DNA of 32,953 nucleotides, taken from Legionella septentrionalis (GTDB taxonomy: Bacteria > Pseudomonadota > Gammaproteobacteria > Legionellales > Legionellaceae). This document shows positions 14,938-23,882 of this stretch, in pieces. The stretch covers positions 1 through 32,953 of the forward strand of contig NZ_RZGS01000028.1 of the NCBI RefSeq assembly GCF_003989745.1, given 5' to 3'. The notes beneath the pieces were generated by a model that was not told the origin of the DNA, did not search any database, and saw only the letters and a list, made by a program, of their open reading frames with translations. Every line of letters starts with the position of its first letter. Position 1 is the first letter of the stretch. Position numbers and translations under genes: made by a program.

Positions 14938-17722
14938 AGACACGTTGAATTTACCTCATACCCTTTTCCCAATGAAAGCCAATTTACCGCAGCGCGAGCC
15001 GCAAATGTTGGCCGAATGGGAGTCAAAGGCAATTTATACACAACTACGTAAAGCAAGGGCAGGCAGAAAGCGCTTTGTGTTGCATGATGGTCCTCCTTAT
15101 GCCAATGGTCATTTGCATTGCGGCCATGCCTTAAACAAAATCCTTAAAGACATCATCATCAAATCAAAATCTTTAAGCGGTTATGATGCTCCGTTTAAGC
15201 CAGGTTGGGATTGCCATGGGCTGCCGATTGAATTAAACGTAGAAAAAAACGAGGGGAAGGCGGGTGTCAAGATAAGCGCAGATGAATTCCGCAATAAATG
15301 CCGGGAATATGCTGCCGGCCAAATCGATATCCAGCGTGAAGAATTCAAACGCCTCGGCGTTTTTGGGGACTGGAATAATCCATACGTAACCATGGATTAT
15401 TCCTACGAAGCCAATATTGTTCGCGCTTTGGCAAAAATTGTTGCCAACGGACATTTGCAGCAAGGATTTAAGCCCGTGCATTGGTGCATTGAATGCGGTT
15501 CAGCCCTTGCTGAGGCAGAAGTGGATTACGAGGAAAAAACTTCTCCTTCCATAGACGTGGCTTTCTATGTTACCGAACCCAAAGCTTTTCTCGAGAAAGT
15601 AAATAATGCGCTCACTGAAAAACCTGTCATTGTGCCCATTTGGACGACTACTCCATGGACTTTGCCGGCAAATGAAGCAGTTTGCTTACATCCGGAACTA
15701 ACTTATGCATTAATTGAAACTGCAGAGCATTATTTTATTGTGGCGGCAGATCTTGCAGAAGATGTCATGAAACGGTATGGGGTGAGTGAGTTTTGCTTAA
15801 AGGGTGAAATAAAAGGCAAGGCTTTAGAAAGTAGTTTACTGAATCATCCATTTTATGAGCGCCAGGTTCCCATCGTCTTGGGAGAGCATGTGACCACGGA
15901 AACAGGCACAGGCTGCGTGCACACGGCACCAGCGCATGGTCCGGATGATTATCAAACAGGGTTGCAATACGATTTGCCTTTGCTTAATCCAGTCATGGCG
16001 AACGGGTGTTATGCGGATAACGTGCCTTTATTGAAAGGGCTTCATGTTTTCAAAGCAAATGCCCCTATTTTGGATTTGCTGCGTGAGCGGCACGTTTTAC
16101 TGCATGAAGAATCGTTACGGCATAGCTATCCTCATTGCTGGCGGCATAAAACACCGATGATTTTTCGTGCCACACCGCAATGGTTTATTGCGATGGATAA
16201 AAATAATTTGCGTACGCAATTGTTAGAACAAATCAATCACGTATCCTGGATTCCGGATTGGGGCAAAGCGCGTATTCGCATGATGGTTGAAAATAGACCT
16301 GATTGGTGTATATCACGGCAGAGAGCCTGGGGCACGCCTATCCCTTTATTTGTACATAAAACAACGCGCGAATTACATCCGAATACTGTCGAGCTCCTGG
16401 AAGACATTGCCAAGCGTATTGAGCAGAAGGGGATCGATGCGTGGTTTGACTTAAAAATAGAAGAAGTGTTAGGGCAAGAGGCTCTACTTTATGAAAAAGT
16501 GAATGATACGTTGGATGTATGGTTTGATTCAGGCGTTTCACATTTTTGCGTACTCAAACAAGAAAAAGACCTTGCATTTCCAGCCGATGTCTATTTTGAA
16601 GGTTCGGACCAACATCGAGGTTGGTTTAACTCATCCTTAACCACGGCGGTTGCCATGTATGGGGTCCCGCCTTACAAAACAGTGTTGACGCATGGTTATA
16701 CGGTAGACGCAGAGGGAAAAAAACTCTCCAAGTCGAAGGGTAATTATGTTGCTTTGGATAAATTGATCGCGCAGCATGGGGCTGATATTTTACGGTTGTG
16801 GGTGGCTTCAACGGATTACCGTAATGAAGTCAGCATTTCTGATGAAATCATTAAACGCAATGCGGATGCTTATCGGCGCATCCGCAATACGGCGCGTTTT
16901 CTTTTAGCGAATTTGTTTGATTTCACCCCTGAGCAGGAATGCGTGCCTGTTGCAAAGCTGGTGGAATTGGACCGATGGGCCATTGCACGTTCCCAGCAAT
17001 TGCAGGAAGAAATTTTGTCCGCGTACGAACAATATAATTTCCATGTGATTTATCAGAAAATTCATAACTTCTGTGCCGTGGATATGGGTAGCTTTTATTT
17101 GGACATCATCAAAGACAGACAATATACGACGCCGGTCAACAGCATAGCCCGCCGTTCTTGTCAGACTGCAATGTATTACATTATTCATGCCTTAACACGC
17201 TGGCTGGCACCTGTTTTATCATTTACCGCCGAGGAAATTTGGCAAGCTATTCCAGGCAGTAAAAGCGAATCAGTGTTTCTGGAAGAATGGTATAAGGATT
17301 GGCCAGCTATAAAAGATATTGATATGAATGCCTGGCAGCAAATCCAGGAAATTCGTGATGAAGTCAATAAAGCTTTGGAAAGCAAACGCAAAGATGGAGT
17401 AATTGGTTCACCTCTGGCAGCTGAAGTGACTATTTATGCCCAGGATGAGATCCAAGTTCTTTTATCACGATTAGGTGATGAATTGCGCTTTGTACTCATT
17501 ACTTCCGCAGCTAAAGTGTTGCCGTTTTCTGCACTTACTCCTGCTGCGGCAGTCAATGAGCACTTGGGCGTTGCGGTCGAAGTGCTGGCGAGTCCATATG
17601 CAAAATGCGATCGCTGCTGGCATCGCCGTGCCGATGTTGGCCAAAATGCGGTACACCCTGAATTATGCGATCGATGCATTGGCAATATTAATGAGAATGA
17701 CGAATTGAGATATTACGCATGA
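14924..17722 (+). CDS. ileS: Isoleucyl-tRNA synthetase
   Basis: A class I aminoacyl-tRNA synthetase that charges tRNA-Ile and edits valine. At 932 aa it is the usual bacterial length. The ATP-binding signature reads HCGH (65-68) within [16 protein letters not shown], with Cys in the variable second position. The editing domain contains the [11 protein letters not shown] block, KLSKS is at 600-604, and the C-terminal zinc finger has two Cys pairs (CDRC near 900 and 923). The stop overlaps the lspA start (ATGA). A short overlapping leader ORF precedes it. Confidence 0.97.
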   Translation: MAEYKDTLNLPHTLFPMKANLPQREPQMLAEWESKAIYTQLRKARAGRKRFVLHDGPPYANGHLHCGHALNKILKDIIIKSKSLSGYDAPFKPGWDCHGLPIELNVEKNEGKAGVKISADEFRNKCREYAAGQIDIQREEFKRLGVFGDWNNPYVTMDYSYEANIVRALAKIVANGHLQQGFKPVHWCIECGSALAEAEVDYEEKTSPSIDVAFYVTEPKAFLEKVNNALTEKPVIVPIWTTTPWTLPANEAVCLHPELTYALIETAEHYFIVAADLAEDVMKRYGVSEFCLKGEIKGKALESSLLNHPFYERQVPIVLGEHVTTETGTGCVHTAPAHGPDDYQTGLQYDLPLLNPVMANGCYADNVPLLKGLHVFKANAPILDLLRERHVLLHEESLRHSYPHCWRHKTPMIFRATPQWFIAMDKNNLRTQLLEQINHVSWIPDWGKARIRMMVENRPDWCISRQRAWGTPIPLFVHKTTRELHPNTVELLEDIAKRIEQKGIDAWFDLKIEEVLGQEALLYEKVNDTLDVWFDSGVSHFCVLKQEKDLAFPADVYFEGSDQHRGWFNSSLTTAVAMYGVPPYKTVLTHGYTVDAEGKKLSKSKGNYVALDKLIAQHGADILRLWVASTDYRNEVSISDEIIKRNADAYRRIRNTARFLLANLFDFTPEQECVPVAKLVELDRWAIARSQQLQEEILSAYEQYNFHVIYQKIHNFCAVDMGSFYLDIIKDRQYTTPVNSIARRSCQTAMYYIIHALTRWLAPVLSFTAEEIWQAIPGSKSESVFLEEWYKDWPAIKDIDMNAWQQIQEIRDEVNKALESKRKDGVIGSPLAAEVTIYAQDEIQVLLSRLGDELRFVLITSAAKVLPFSALTPAAAVNEHLGVAVEVLASPYAKCDRCWHRRADVGQNAVHPELCDRCIGNINENDELRYYA

Positions 17723-18186
17723 AAAAATGGATGTGGTTTCTAATTAGCATGTTGGTTGTGTTGCTCGATCAGGGAAGTAAGTATTGGGCAACACTCAATT
17801 TATTCCCTTATCAACCTGAGTCTATATTACCCGTTTTAAATTTTACCTTGGCATATAATACAGGTGCAGCATTCAGTTTCTTGAGCAGTGCTGGAGCCTG
17901 GCATCATTGGCTTTTTGCAGGATTCGGTATCCTGATGAGCATTGTATTAGTGGTTTGGATGCTTCGCTCTTCCAGACACGATTATCTGCAATTGTTGGCG
18001 CTTAGTTTAATTTTAGGCGGGGCATTAGGCAATCTCGTCGATCGGGCCACATGGGGATATGTTATTGATTTTATTGATGTATTTTATAAAGAATACCACT
18101 GGCCTATTTTCAATCTGGCAGATAGTGCGATTTGCATCGGTGCATTTTTACTATTTATTGACTTGTATAAAAGCCAGAGCCGTTAA
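17719..18186 (+). CDS. lspA: Lipoprotein signal peptidase
   Basis: An inner-membrane aspartyl protease that removes signal peptides from lipidated prolipoproteins. It has four predicted membrane helices in 155 aa. The conserved LDQGSK (16-21), NTGAAF (47-52), GNLVDR (104-109) and FNLADS (131-136) blocks are present, with catalytic aspartates D117 and D135. It overlaps ileS by 4 nt, as in many gamma-proteobacteria, so the two are translationally coupled. PilP in this window is one likely substrate. Confidence 0.96.
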   Translation: MKKWMWFLISMLVVLLDQGSKYWATLNLFPYQPESILPVLNFTLAYNTGAAFSFLSSAGAWHHWLFAGFGILMSIVLVVWMLRSSRHDYLQLLALSLILGGALGNLVDRATWGYVIDFIDVFYKEYHWPIFNLADSAICIGAFLLFIDLYKSQSR

Positions 18187-18190
18187 TACA

Positions 18191-18226
18191 GTTAAGCTTG
18201 GTTGTTATTGACGAACCAAGCTTAAC
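18191..18226. terminator. Perfect 13-bp stem-loop between convergent genes
   Basis: Arms 18191-18203 and 18214-18226 are exact complements with a 10-nt loop, sitting between the lspA stop and the stop of the convergent aldolase-like gene. The position suits a shared terminator, but neither strand has a U tract after the stem, so it may instead be a processing or stabilising structure. Confidence 0.55.
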
Positions 18227-18235
18227 ATTAACTGC

Positions 18236-18784
18236 CTATACGGGTTCTAAAGCCCGCAAATGCTTGCTTTCGGGATTTAAAATGCTCACGGCTGCGACGG
18301 CAGGCAAATTAAGAAAATGCTCTGCTTCTTCCATTTCAATTTCCGCAGGAAATAACCTCAATAAAGGCAAACATTTATTGAGCAGGGTACAAAATGTAAG
18401 ATCCGCTGGGTAGGGACGTACATAATGGCAACCTAATGCCATAGCCTGCATGGCTTCAGAAAGCGTTGCCACGCCTGGTAAATAATTAATGGAATAAATA
18501 TTGGCGGTTTGGGCTATTGCAGGGAGAAACCCGGGGCTTGTTACGAAGTGAACCCCGGCTTGATAACAGTTTTCCAGTTGTTGCACGTCGATGATGTTGC
18601 CAGCCCCAATGCGCAACATGGGAAAATCCTTTAAAACTGTAGAAAGATAAACAGGGTCGACACAATTAATTTCTACCACTGAATAACCTGCTTGAGCAAT
18701 TTGCTTAAGCTTGTCAAATAACAGTGCATCAACATCAAGAGTAATTATGATTGATTGACTGCCAATCAGTTTTTCCATCATCAT
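18236..18784 (-). CDS. KDPG/KHG aldolase-like protein lacking catalytic residues
   Basis: A 182-aa TIM-barrel protein clearly related to Eda (2-keto-3-deoxy-6-phosphogluconate aldolase). The VVEIN strand with E38, GAG (60-62), VTSPGFLP (81-88) and YLPGVATLSEAM (101-112) all align. However, the Schiff-base Lys of the KFFPAE motif is Arg (R123 in RPYPAD), the GAGT threonine is Asn (N63), the Arg of the LRT motif is absent (CVDP), and the CPTGGI phosphate loop is replaced by FPAEIE. By these criteria it should not act as a KDPG aldolase. It is about 25 aa shorter than Eda. Its promoter is probably separate from that of the coiled-coil gene upstream, which ends in its own terminator. Confidence 0.75.
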   Translation of the reverse strand: MMMEKLIGSQSIIITLDVDALLFDKLKQIAQAGYSVVEINCVDPVYLSTVLKDFPMLRIGAGNIIDVQQLENCYQAGVHFVTSPGFLPAIAQTANIYSINYLPGVATLSEAMQAMALGCHYVRPYPADLTFCTLLNKCLPLLRLFPAEIEMEEAEHFLNLPAVAAVSILNPESKHLRALEPV

Positions 18785-18817
18785 GTTGCATTCGCTAAAG
18801 GGCTACAATTCTTGTCA

Positions 18818-18846
18818 TGTTAGAAGAGTTACCGGCACTTAGCAAG
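18818..18846 (-). promoter_or_regulatory. Candidate promoter for the aldolase-like gene
   Basis: On the minus strand TTGCTA and TAACAT are separated by 17 bp upstream of the start at 18784 (approximate positions). Each matches consensus at four of six bases. The presence of a terminator just upstream (18891-18922) makes a separate promoter necessary. Confidence 0.3.
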
Positions 18847-18890
18847 TATATTTTTAACAAGTTCTCATTTAGGAAGCGAGCTGTGATGAA

Positions 18891-18922
18891 TAAAAAAAAT
18901 TGGGTCAACAAAGTGACCAATT
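18891..18922 (-). terminator. Intrinsic terminator of the 596-aa gene
   Basis: Read on the minus strand, arms AATTGG-TCA and TGA-CCCAATT form a stem with one bulged base and a 6-nt loop, followed at once by a run of eight Ts. It lies about 20 bp beyond the stop of the coiled-coil gene. Confidence 0.82.
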
Positions 18923-18942
18923 CTGTTCGGTATGATTTGAAT

Positions 18943-20733
18943 TTAATATGGTTTCATGTTAAAGGGTGAAGGGTTGAACTGGTTAGTCACTTCCTTTTCT
19001 ATGTCTTTGCTAAGATTTTGTCTAAACTCTGCAATTACTTTCGACATGATTTCCGGTTTGTTATTAAGCAGTTTGACGAGCAAATCGCTGGTATTCTGAT
19101 TAATTTTATCCCCTTCTTTGAAATCGCGTAAATTGAAATCGCGTAAATTTTGCAATACGGTTTTAAGTTCCGGATTTCTTTGCACAATTGCTTCCAAAGC
19201 TTGATTTAATGCACTCACCTGTCGTACGGAAGGATTGTTTTTTAGTATCGTCAGCAAATTAACGAAGCGGCTACGCACGTCTTGCGGGGAAGGTTTCAGG
19301 GTATTTTGCTGATTGGCTGCATTAAGTTGCGGCTGCTCGATAGAATTCAGTAATGAATCAATTGCATTCGTGGGTTTAGGGGTTGGCGTTATTGTTGGTT
19401 TTAGTTGGTCAATTCGTTGTTGCTTGGATTCTTCAACTTGCTTGATTTGCATTTGCAGGGCGGCTACATTGGCTTCAATCTCCGGTTTTTTGGCCAATTG
19501 CAGTTTTAATTGTTCCTGAATCACTTCCTTATTCCGCTCAACTAAGGTATTAAGAAATTCCAATTCAGGCCGCGCTTTTAGGAAAAGTTGATGAGCCTTG
19601 TTTTGCAATTCTTTTTTCTCGTTGGGATCAACTATATTTTCTAGATTTTGCCCGGGAGCTAACAAGAGCAGCTTGCCATGTTCATCCTTTGCAAGCCTCA
19701 TACCCTTCATACCTTTTAGCACCGTATCTTTATTCAATGCGTATTGCGCCTGCGTTAAATCTTGGGTGACCTCGCCTGTGGCATCGTATAACACTTTGGT
19801 GCCGCTGAGGATTTCTTTGAAATCATGCAAATTCGCATGCTTTGTCTGAACTTCTTTTAGTTTATCGCGTAACTTGGCGAATTGCGGAGTATCTTCTTTG
19901 TTGGCTAGAATGTAATCATCAATATCGCGGTTTAGTTTTTCTTGTTCTGTTGCAAGAGCGGCCAGATTTGTATTAGCCCATTGCAAAATTTCTTTTTTTT
20001 CATCGGCAGGAAGTTGATCCAATTTCGTATGAAATTCACCCAACATAGCAAATATTTCCTGCTCACTGCTTTGTAAGCTTTGCTGTAGAAGATCTTGTTC
20101 GTGTTCTTTATCCTGTAAATAATCAATTTCACGCAATGAGGCATTTTCTTTCGCCAATAAAGATTCAAGGTGATTAATGGTGATCGTATGGGCTTTCACT
20201 AAAGAATCTTCTTCAACAGATTTGGCTGTTGGTTGAGGAGCGTTACGTTGTTGTGTTTGGTGAAGTTGATGATCAATTTGCTCTTGTATGAAGGCATTTA
20301 ATTCATGGGCCTTAGCTTCTTTTTTACTGGCTGCATATAATAAAAACATAGCGAGCAAGCGGCGGCGCATGAGTTCTTCATCGCGCAAGCGTTCTTGTTC
20401 AGCCAATGCTAAATTGTGTTCCACAGTAACTTTTTCGCTCATTTCTCCTTTAACCGTTTCACCGGCAGGGGATTCCAAAAATTCAATGATGTCATTCGGA
20501 AATTTAAAACCAAACCGGTTTACATAGGCATGGGCATATTCTTCCGGGGTTTTTAACATTTGCTCATCACCTGATGGTTTTAGGGAAATGGCTAATTCTT
20601 TTTCTTCATTGGCCAGCATTTGGATTATAGCGGAGCGTTTAAATTCAATATCCCGCCCGTTTTTTCTTTTAAGACGCAACATGTCGTCTTTGTTATGAAG
20701 TTTGCTGTCTGCGGGAGGTGATAATGGAATCAT
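18943..20733 (-). CDS. Large coiled-coil protein, candidate LidA-like Dot/Icm effector
   Basis: A 596-aa soluble, highly charged helical protein with no signal peptide or membrane span. Residues 60-150 form a more conserved-looking head (TPEEYAHAYVNRFGFKFPNDI, then SPAGETVKGEMSEK and EQERLRDEELMRRR). Long coiled coils cover about 185-300 and 370-440. A Pro/Thr linker (444-456) and a helical tail rich in Asn and Leu follow. There is no enzymatic motif. From memory, L. pneumophila has the Rab-binding effector LidA (729 aa, coiled coil) near this position, and the head looks LidA-like to me; no alignment was possible. The C-terminus (SKDIEKEV...NMKPY) is not a classic E-block. The gene has its own promoter and terminator. 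Confidence as a gene is high and as LidA family moderate. Confidence 0.7.
   Translation of the reverse strand: MIPLSPPADSKLHNKDDMLRLKRKNGRDIEFKRSAIIQMLANEEKELAISLKPSGDEQMLKTPEEYAHAYVNRFGFKFPNDIIEFLESPAGETVKGEMSEKVTVEHNLALAEQERLRDEELMRRRLLAMFLLYAASKKEAKAHELNAFIQEQIDHQLHQTQQRNAPQPTAKSVEEDSLVKAHTITINHLESLLAKENASLREIDYLQDKEHEQDLLQQSLQSSEQEIFAMLGEFHTKLDQLPADEKKEILQWANTNLAALATEQEKLNRDIDDYILANKEDTPQFAKLRDKLKEVQTKHANLHDFKEILSGTKVLYDATGEVTQDLTQAQYALNKDTVLKGMKGMRLAKDEHGKLLLLAPGQNLENIVDPNEKKELQNKAHQLFLKARPELEFLNTLVERNKEVIQEQLKLQLAKKPEIEANVAALQMQIKQVEESKQQRIDQLKPTITPTPKPTNAIDSLLNSIEQPQLNAANQQNTLKPSPQDVRSRFVNLLTILKNNPSVRQVSALNQALEAIVQRNPELKTVLQNLRDFNLRDFKEGDKINQNTSDLLVKLLNNKPEIMSKVIAEFRQNLSKDIEKEVTNQFNPSPFNMKPY
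19118..19147 (-). repeat. Exact 15-bp in-frame tandem duplication
   Basis: Two identical 15-bp units (19118-19132 and 19133-19147) lie head to tail inside the 596-aa gene and encode NLRDF-NLRDF near residues 529-538. Being a multiple of three, the duplication keeps the frame. Confidence 0.85.
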
Positions 20734-20769
20734 AATTTATCTCATAAAAAATAGATCAATATCATATAC

Positions 20770-20798
20770 ATTATACATGATAAAATTGTATATTAAAA
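20770..20798 (-). promoter_or_regulatory. Candidate promoter for the 596-aa gene
   Basis: A perfect TATAAT (-10, 20770-20775) lies 17 bp from a weak TTTTAA (-35, 20793-20798), about 37 bp upstream of the ATG. The -35 overlaps TTTAATAT, which resembles one half of the PmrA box (cTTAATatT) used by some Legionella effector genes. The second half-site is not evident, and the region is very AT-rich, so the match may be chance. Confidence 0.4.
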
Positions 20799-20825
20799 CA
20801 TCATATTGTTCTTGCATTGACGGGA

Positions 20826-21260
20826 TTACCAGCATTGCGCAGCTGTCCCTGTAGGCGTCCCCCCGGGGCCTGCAGTGATTCCTTTCACTCCCAGGCTGTT
20901 AAGGGTCAAGGCTTGGCAACGCGTATCGCTGGTAGCCTGGGCTCTTACCGGCGTGGCTCGTAACGTAAAATTCGACTCAGTGGCGCTGGTGATTGCAACC
21001 ACATACCAGCCTTCTGGCGATGCATTACTGCTTAACACGTCCGTACTTTTGCCTGTTCCTATGGTTGCGGTCTGATAAGTATTATGTTCGGAATAATGAC
21101 GTTCCATGCGGCTAGCTAAATTTAATAAGGCCGCCTGGCCATCGCTGCGGCGCGCCCGGGTAATGTATTCCCGATAGCTGGGATAAGCAATAGTAGTAAT
21201 AATGCCGATTATCAGCAGAACTACGAGTAATTCAATCAGTGAAAATCCTTTCTTCACCAT
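20826..21260 (-). CDS. Type IV pilin (PilE/minor-pilin like)
   Basis: A 144-aa prepilin. From the start chosen, MVKKG is followed by the cleavage site and FSLIELLVVLLIIGIITTIAYPSY, with the conserved Phe+1 and Glu+5 of the mature protein. The C-terminal region has two Cys (near residues 115 and 143) that could close a D-loop. The start at 21260 has AAGGA five to six bases upstream; an earlier in-frame ATG (21281) would add seven residues before the leader. It is separate from pilMNOPQ and adjacent to the LidA-like gene. The extracellular fibre subunit or a minor pilin is the likely role; major and minor cannot be told apart from sequence alone. Confidence 0.9.
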   Translation of the reverse strand: MVKKGFSLIELLVVLLIIGIITTIAYPSYREYITRARRSDGQAALLNLASRMERHYSEHNTYQTATIGTGKSTDVLSSNASPEGWYVVAITSATESNFTLRATPVRAQATSDTRCQALTLNSLGVKGITAGPGGTPTGTAAQCW

Positions 21261-21479
21261 GTCAATCCTTTTTAAGCGCACGACAACATCTTAGGTCTTT
21301 AAGATTAGGTTTGCAATGAAGGGAATATTATTAGAGGCGGTAATGGGATTAATATAGGCAAGTTGCTGGTACAATGGAAAGCTGGCTGATAAAATTACAA
21401 AAATAAAGAATTTTTCGCGCAAGTTATTCAATTTAGACAAGCGAGACTAGATAAGCTCCTCAAACAGGAAATATGATAG

Positions 21480-22367
21480 ATGAACACCTACTGTGGATAC
21501 ATAGCCTTGATTGGCCGCCCTAACGTTGGGAAATCAACGTTGCTGAATCAAATTTTGCAGCAAAAATTAAGTATTACTTCGCGTAAACCGCAAACCACAA
21601 GACACAGCATTTTAGGGGTGCGTACGGACGATAATTATCAATTCATCTATGTTGATACGCCGGGAATCCATCAGGGAATGAAAAAAACCATCAACCGCAT
21701 GATGAATAAATCTGCACTAAGCGCTTTGCATGATGTTGATATAATTGTTTTTTTAATTGATGGCTTGCAGTGGAAGGAAGAGGATGAATACATTTTAAAA
21801 CAAATCAAGGAAGTAAATTTACCCTGTTTCCTGGTCATTAACAAGGTTGACAAAATTACTGATAAATCAGCCCTACTACCGTGGATTGATAAATTAAATC
21901 AACTTCATACCTTCACGGCAATCATTCCTTTATCCGCTAAAACAGGCATACAAGTGGATGCTTTACAAGAGCAGCTTAAAGCCTACCTCCCGGAAGGGCC
22001 GTTTTTATTTGATCCTGAGCAATTTACCGATCGCTCGGAAAAATTTCTTTGTGCCGAGCTGTTGCGGGAGAAAATTTTTCGCCTTTGCGGACAAGAATTG
22101 CCATACTCCACCACGGTTGATATTGAATCATTTAAAGAGGAAGATAAATTGATTCGCATTCATGCTTTGATTTTGGTGGATAAGGATAATCACAAGCGCA
22201 TGATTATCGGCGATAAGGGCAGTAAGTTAAAAGAAATTGCCAGCAGTGCGCGTATCGATATGGAAAAATTACTGGGTAAAAAAGTATTTTTGCAATGTTG
22301 GTGCAAGGTAAAAGCTGGATGGTCGGACGACGAGCGATTATTGAAACAATTGGGTTATGATCACTAG
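21480..22367 (+). CDS. era: GTPase Era
   Basis: An essential GTPase that binds the 3' end of 16S rRNA during 30S assembly. It is 295 aa, with G1 GRPNVGKS (12-19), the switch segment QTTRHSILGV, G3 DTPG (59-62) and G4 NKVD (121-124), then a C-terminal KH domain with GDKGSKLKEI. The gene starts a three-gene unit with recO, which it overlaps by 11 nt, and pdxJ. The usual upstream partner rnc is not here. Confidence 0.97.
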   Translation: MNTYCGYIALIGRPNVGKSTLLNQILQQKLSITSRKPQTTRHSILGVRTDDNYQFIYVDTPGIHQGMKKTINRMMNKSALSALHDVDIIVFLIDGLQWKEEDEYILKQIKEVNLPCFLVINKVDKITDKSALLPWIDKLNQLHTFTAIIPLSAKTGIQVDALQEQLKAYLPEGPFLFDPEQFTDRSEKFLCAELLREKIFRLCGQELPYSTTVDIESFKEEDKLIRIHALILVDKDNHKRMIIGDKGSKLKEIASSARIDMEKLLGKKVFLQCWCKVKAGWSDDERLLKQLGYDH

Positions 22368-23049
22368 CGCATTACCGACATGGATTTTGCATAAACGCTG
22401 GGTTCGCGATACCAGCGTGCAAATTACTTTCCTTACCGAGGAAGAGGGTTTGCTCCAGGCGCTATACCGAGGCGGACGCAGCTTGAAAAAGAAACCCCTA
22501 ATCCAAGAATTCATGCCGCTCTGGGTATCCTTAAACAAGCGTGGGGAGCACGTTTACGTGCAACAATTGGAAGCTTCCGCTCCTTCGTTGCAGCTTAAAG
22601 GACATGCTTTGTTTGCAGCCCTGTACACGAATGAATTGCTCTGTTTGCTCCTCCATCCTTCTTCTGAGTTAAACCGAGAGTTATTTGCTTTATACACATC
22701 CACATTATATGCATTGGCAAAAGCTTCGCAGCGTTTGCAAATCGAAGCAATATTGCGTTGTTTTGAATGGAAGTTTCTAAGCCTATCGGGGTATCAAGTT
22801 TCGCTGGAGCATGATAACGCAATGCGACCCATTGTTGCTGATAAACGGTACAACTTTTTAGCTGGAAGTGGGTTTTTTGCAGAAAAAGAAGGCATTTCTG
22901 GCGAACATATACTTGCATTTGCACAAAATAAGTTTAATGATGCCGCCACATTAAAATCCATTAAATGGTTTATGCGCCAGGCCATCGATTACGCTCTGGA
23001 TGGAAAACCGCTTAGAACGCGCAAATTGTACTTAAATTCACCGAGCTAA
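22357..23049 (+). CDS. recO: DNA repair protein RecO
   Basis: A recombination mediator of the RecFOR pathway that loads RecA on SSB-coated DNA. It is 230 aa, with an N-terminal OB fold (WILHKRWVRDTSVQITFLTEEEGLL then YRGGRSLKK) and a helical C-terminal domain. No zinc-finger cysteines are apparent, as is common in gamma-proteobacterial forms. The start overlaps era by 11 nt, suggesting coupling. Confidence 0.93.
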   Translation: MITSALPTWILHKRWVRDTSVQITFLTEEEGLLQALYRGGRSLKKKPLIQEFMPLWVSLNKRGEHVYVQQLEASAPSLQLKGHALFAALYTNELLCLLLHPSSELNRELFALYTSTLYALAKASQRLQIEAILRCFEWKFLSLSGYQVSLEHDNAMRPIVADKRYNFLAGSGFFAEKEGISGEHILAFAQNKFNDAATLKSIKWFMRQAIDYALDGKPLRTRKLYLNSPS

Positions 23050-23091
23050 TCACGGATGCGTGTTACTTCATTAATTAATCACGGGTGAAGC

Positions 23092-23835
23092 ATGAAAAAA
23101 GATATACTCTTGGGTGTGAACATCGATCATATTGCTACGCTTCGGCAAGCAAGAGGTACACGTTATCCTGAACCGGTGCAGGCTGCCATTGCCGCCGAGG
23201 AAGCAGGGGCTGATGGCATTACGTTACACATGCGTGAAGACTTACGTCATATTCAGGCAAGAGATGTACGCTTAATTAAAGCCGTATTGCAAACTCGAAT
23301 GAACCTTGAACTTGCTGTGACAGAAGCTATGCTTTCCTTCGCAGAAGAAATTAGCCCTGAGCATGCTTGCCTAGTCCCGGAAAAGCGTGAAGAGTTGACT
23401 ACGGAAGGAGGGCTGGACGTTAGCGGAAATTATGCTGTAGTTGAGCATGCTGTGAAGCGCTTGCAACGGTTGGGTAGCGAAGTATCATTATTCATTGATG
23501 CTGATTTTAAACAAATTGATGCTGCTGCTGCCACTGGTGCTGAAGCCATTGAATTGCATACCGGTTGTTATGCAGAGGCTAAAACCGAGCATTCCCAGCT
23601 GGAAGAACTTGAGCGAATTAGACAAGCAGCGGAATATGCTGCTAAGCTGAATTTAATAGTCAATGCCGGACATGGGTTGCACTATCATAATGTCAAACCT
23701 ATCGCGAGTATTAAAGAACTGAACGAATTAAATATTGGCCATGCGATTATTGCACGTGCGCTGTTTTGTGGTTTAAGCGAAGCCGTAAAACAAATGCGTC
23801 AGTTAATGCAGGAAGCAAGATTGTTTATGTTGTAG
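23092..23835 (+). CDS. pdxJ: Pyridoxine 5'-phosphate synthase
   Basis: It condenses 1-deoxyxylulose 5-phosphate with 3-amino-2-oxopropyl phosphate to form pyridoxine 5'-phosphate. It is 247 aa. The N-terminal [19 protein letters not shown], the [12 protein letters not shown] motif with presumed catalytic His (H46), NLELAVT with Glu, and the ELHTGCYA block are all intact. It follows recO by 42 bp in the conserved era-recO-pdxJ order. Confidence 0.97.
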   Translation: MKKDILLGVNIDHIATLRQARGTRYPEPVQAAIAAEEAGADGITLHMREDLRHIQARDVRLIKAVLQTRMNLELAVTEAMLSFAEEISPEHACLVPEKREELTTEGGLDVSGNYAVVEHAVKRLQRLGSEVSLFIDADFKQIDAAAATGAEAIELHTGCYAEAKTEHSQLEELERIRQAAEYAAKLNLIVNAGHGLHYHNVKPIASIKELNELNIGHAIIARALFCGLSEAVKQMRQLMQEARLFML

Positions 23836-23882
23836 GTGTTAAGTTAAAAGGACATTTTCAGTAACTTACAAGAGATGAGTAA

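Noticed and set aside
18817-18969. A 50-codon plus-strand ORF in the gap before the coiled-coil gene's 3' end
   Set aside because: It runs straight through the minus-strand terminator and the end of the opposite gene, has no good ribosome site and resembles nothing known.
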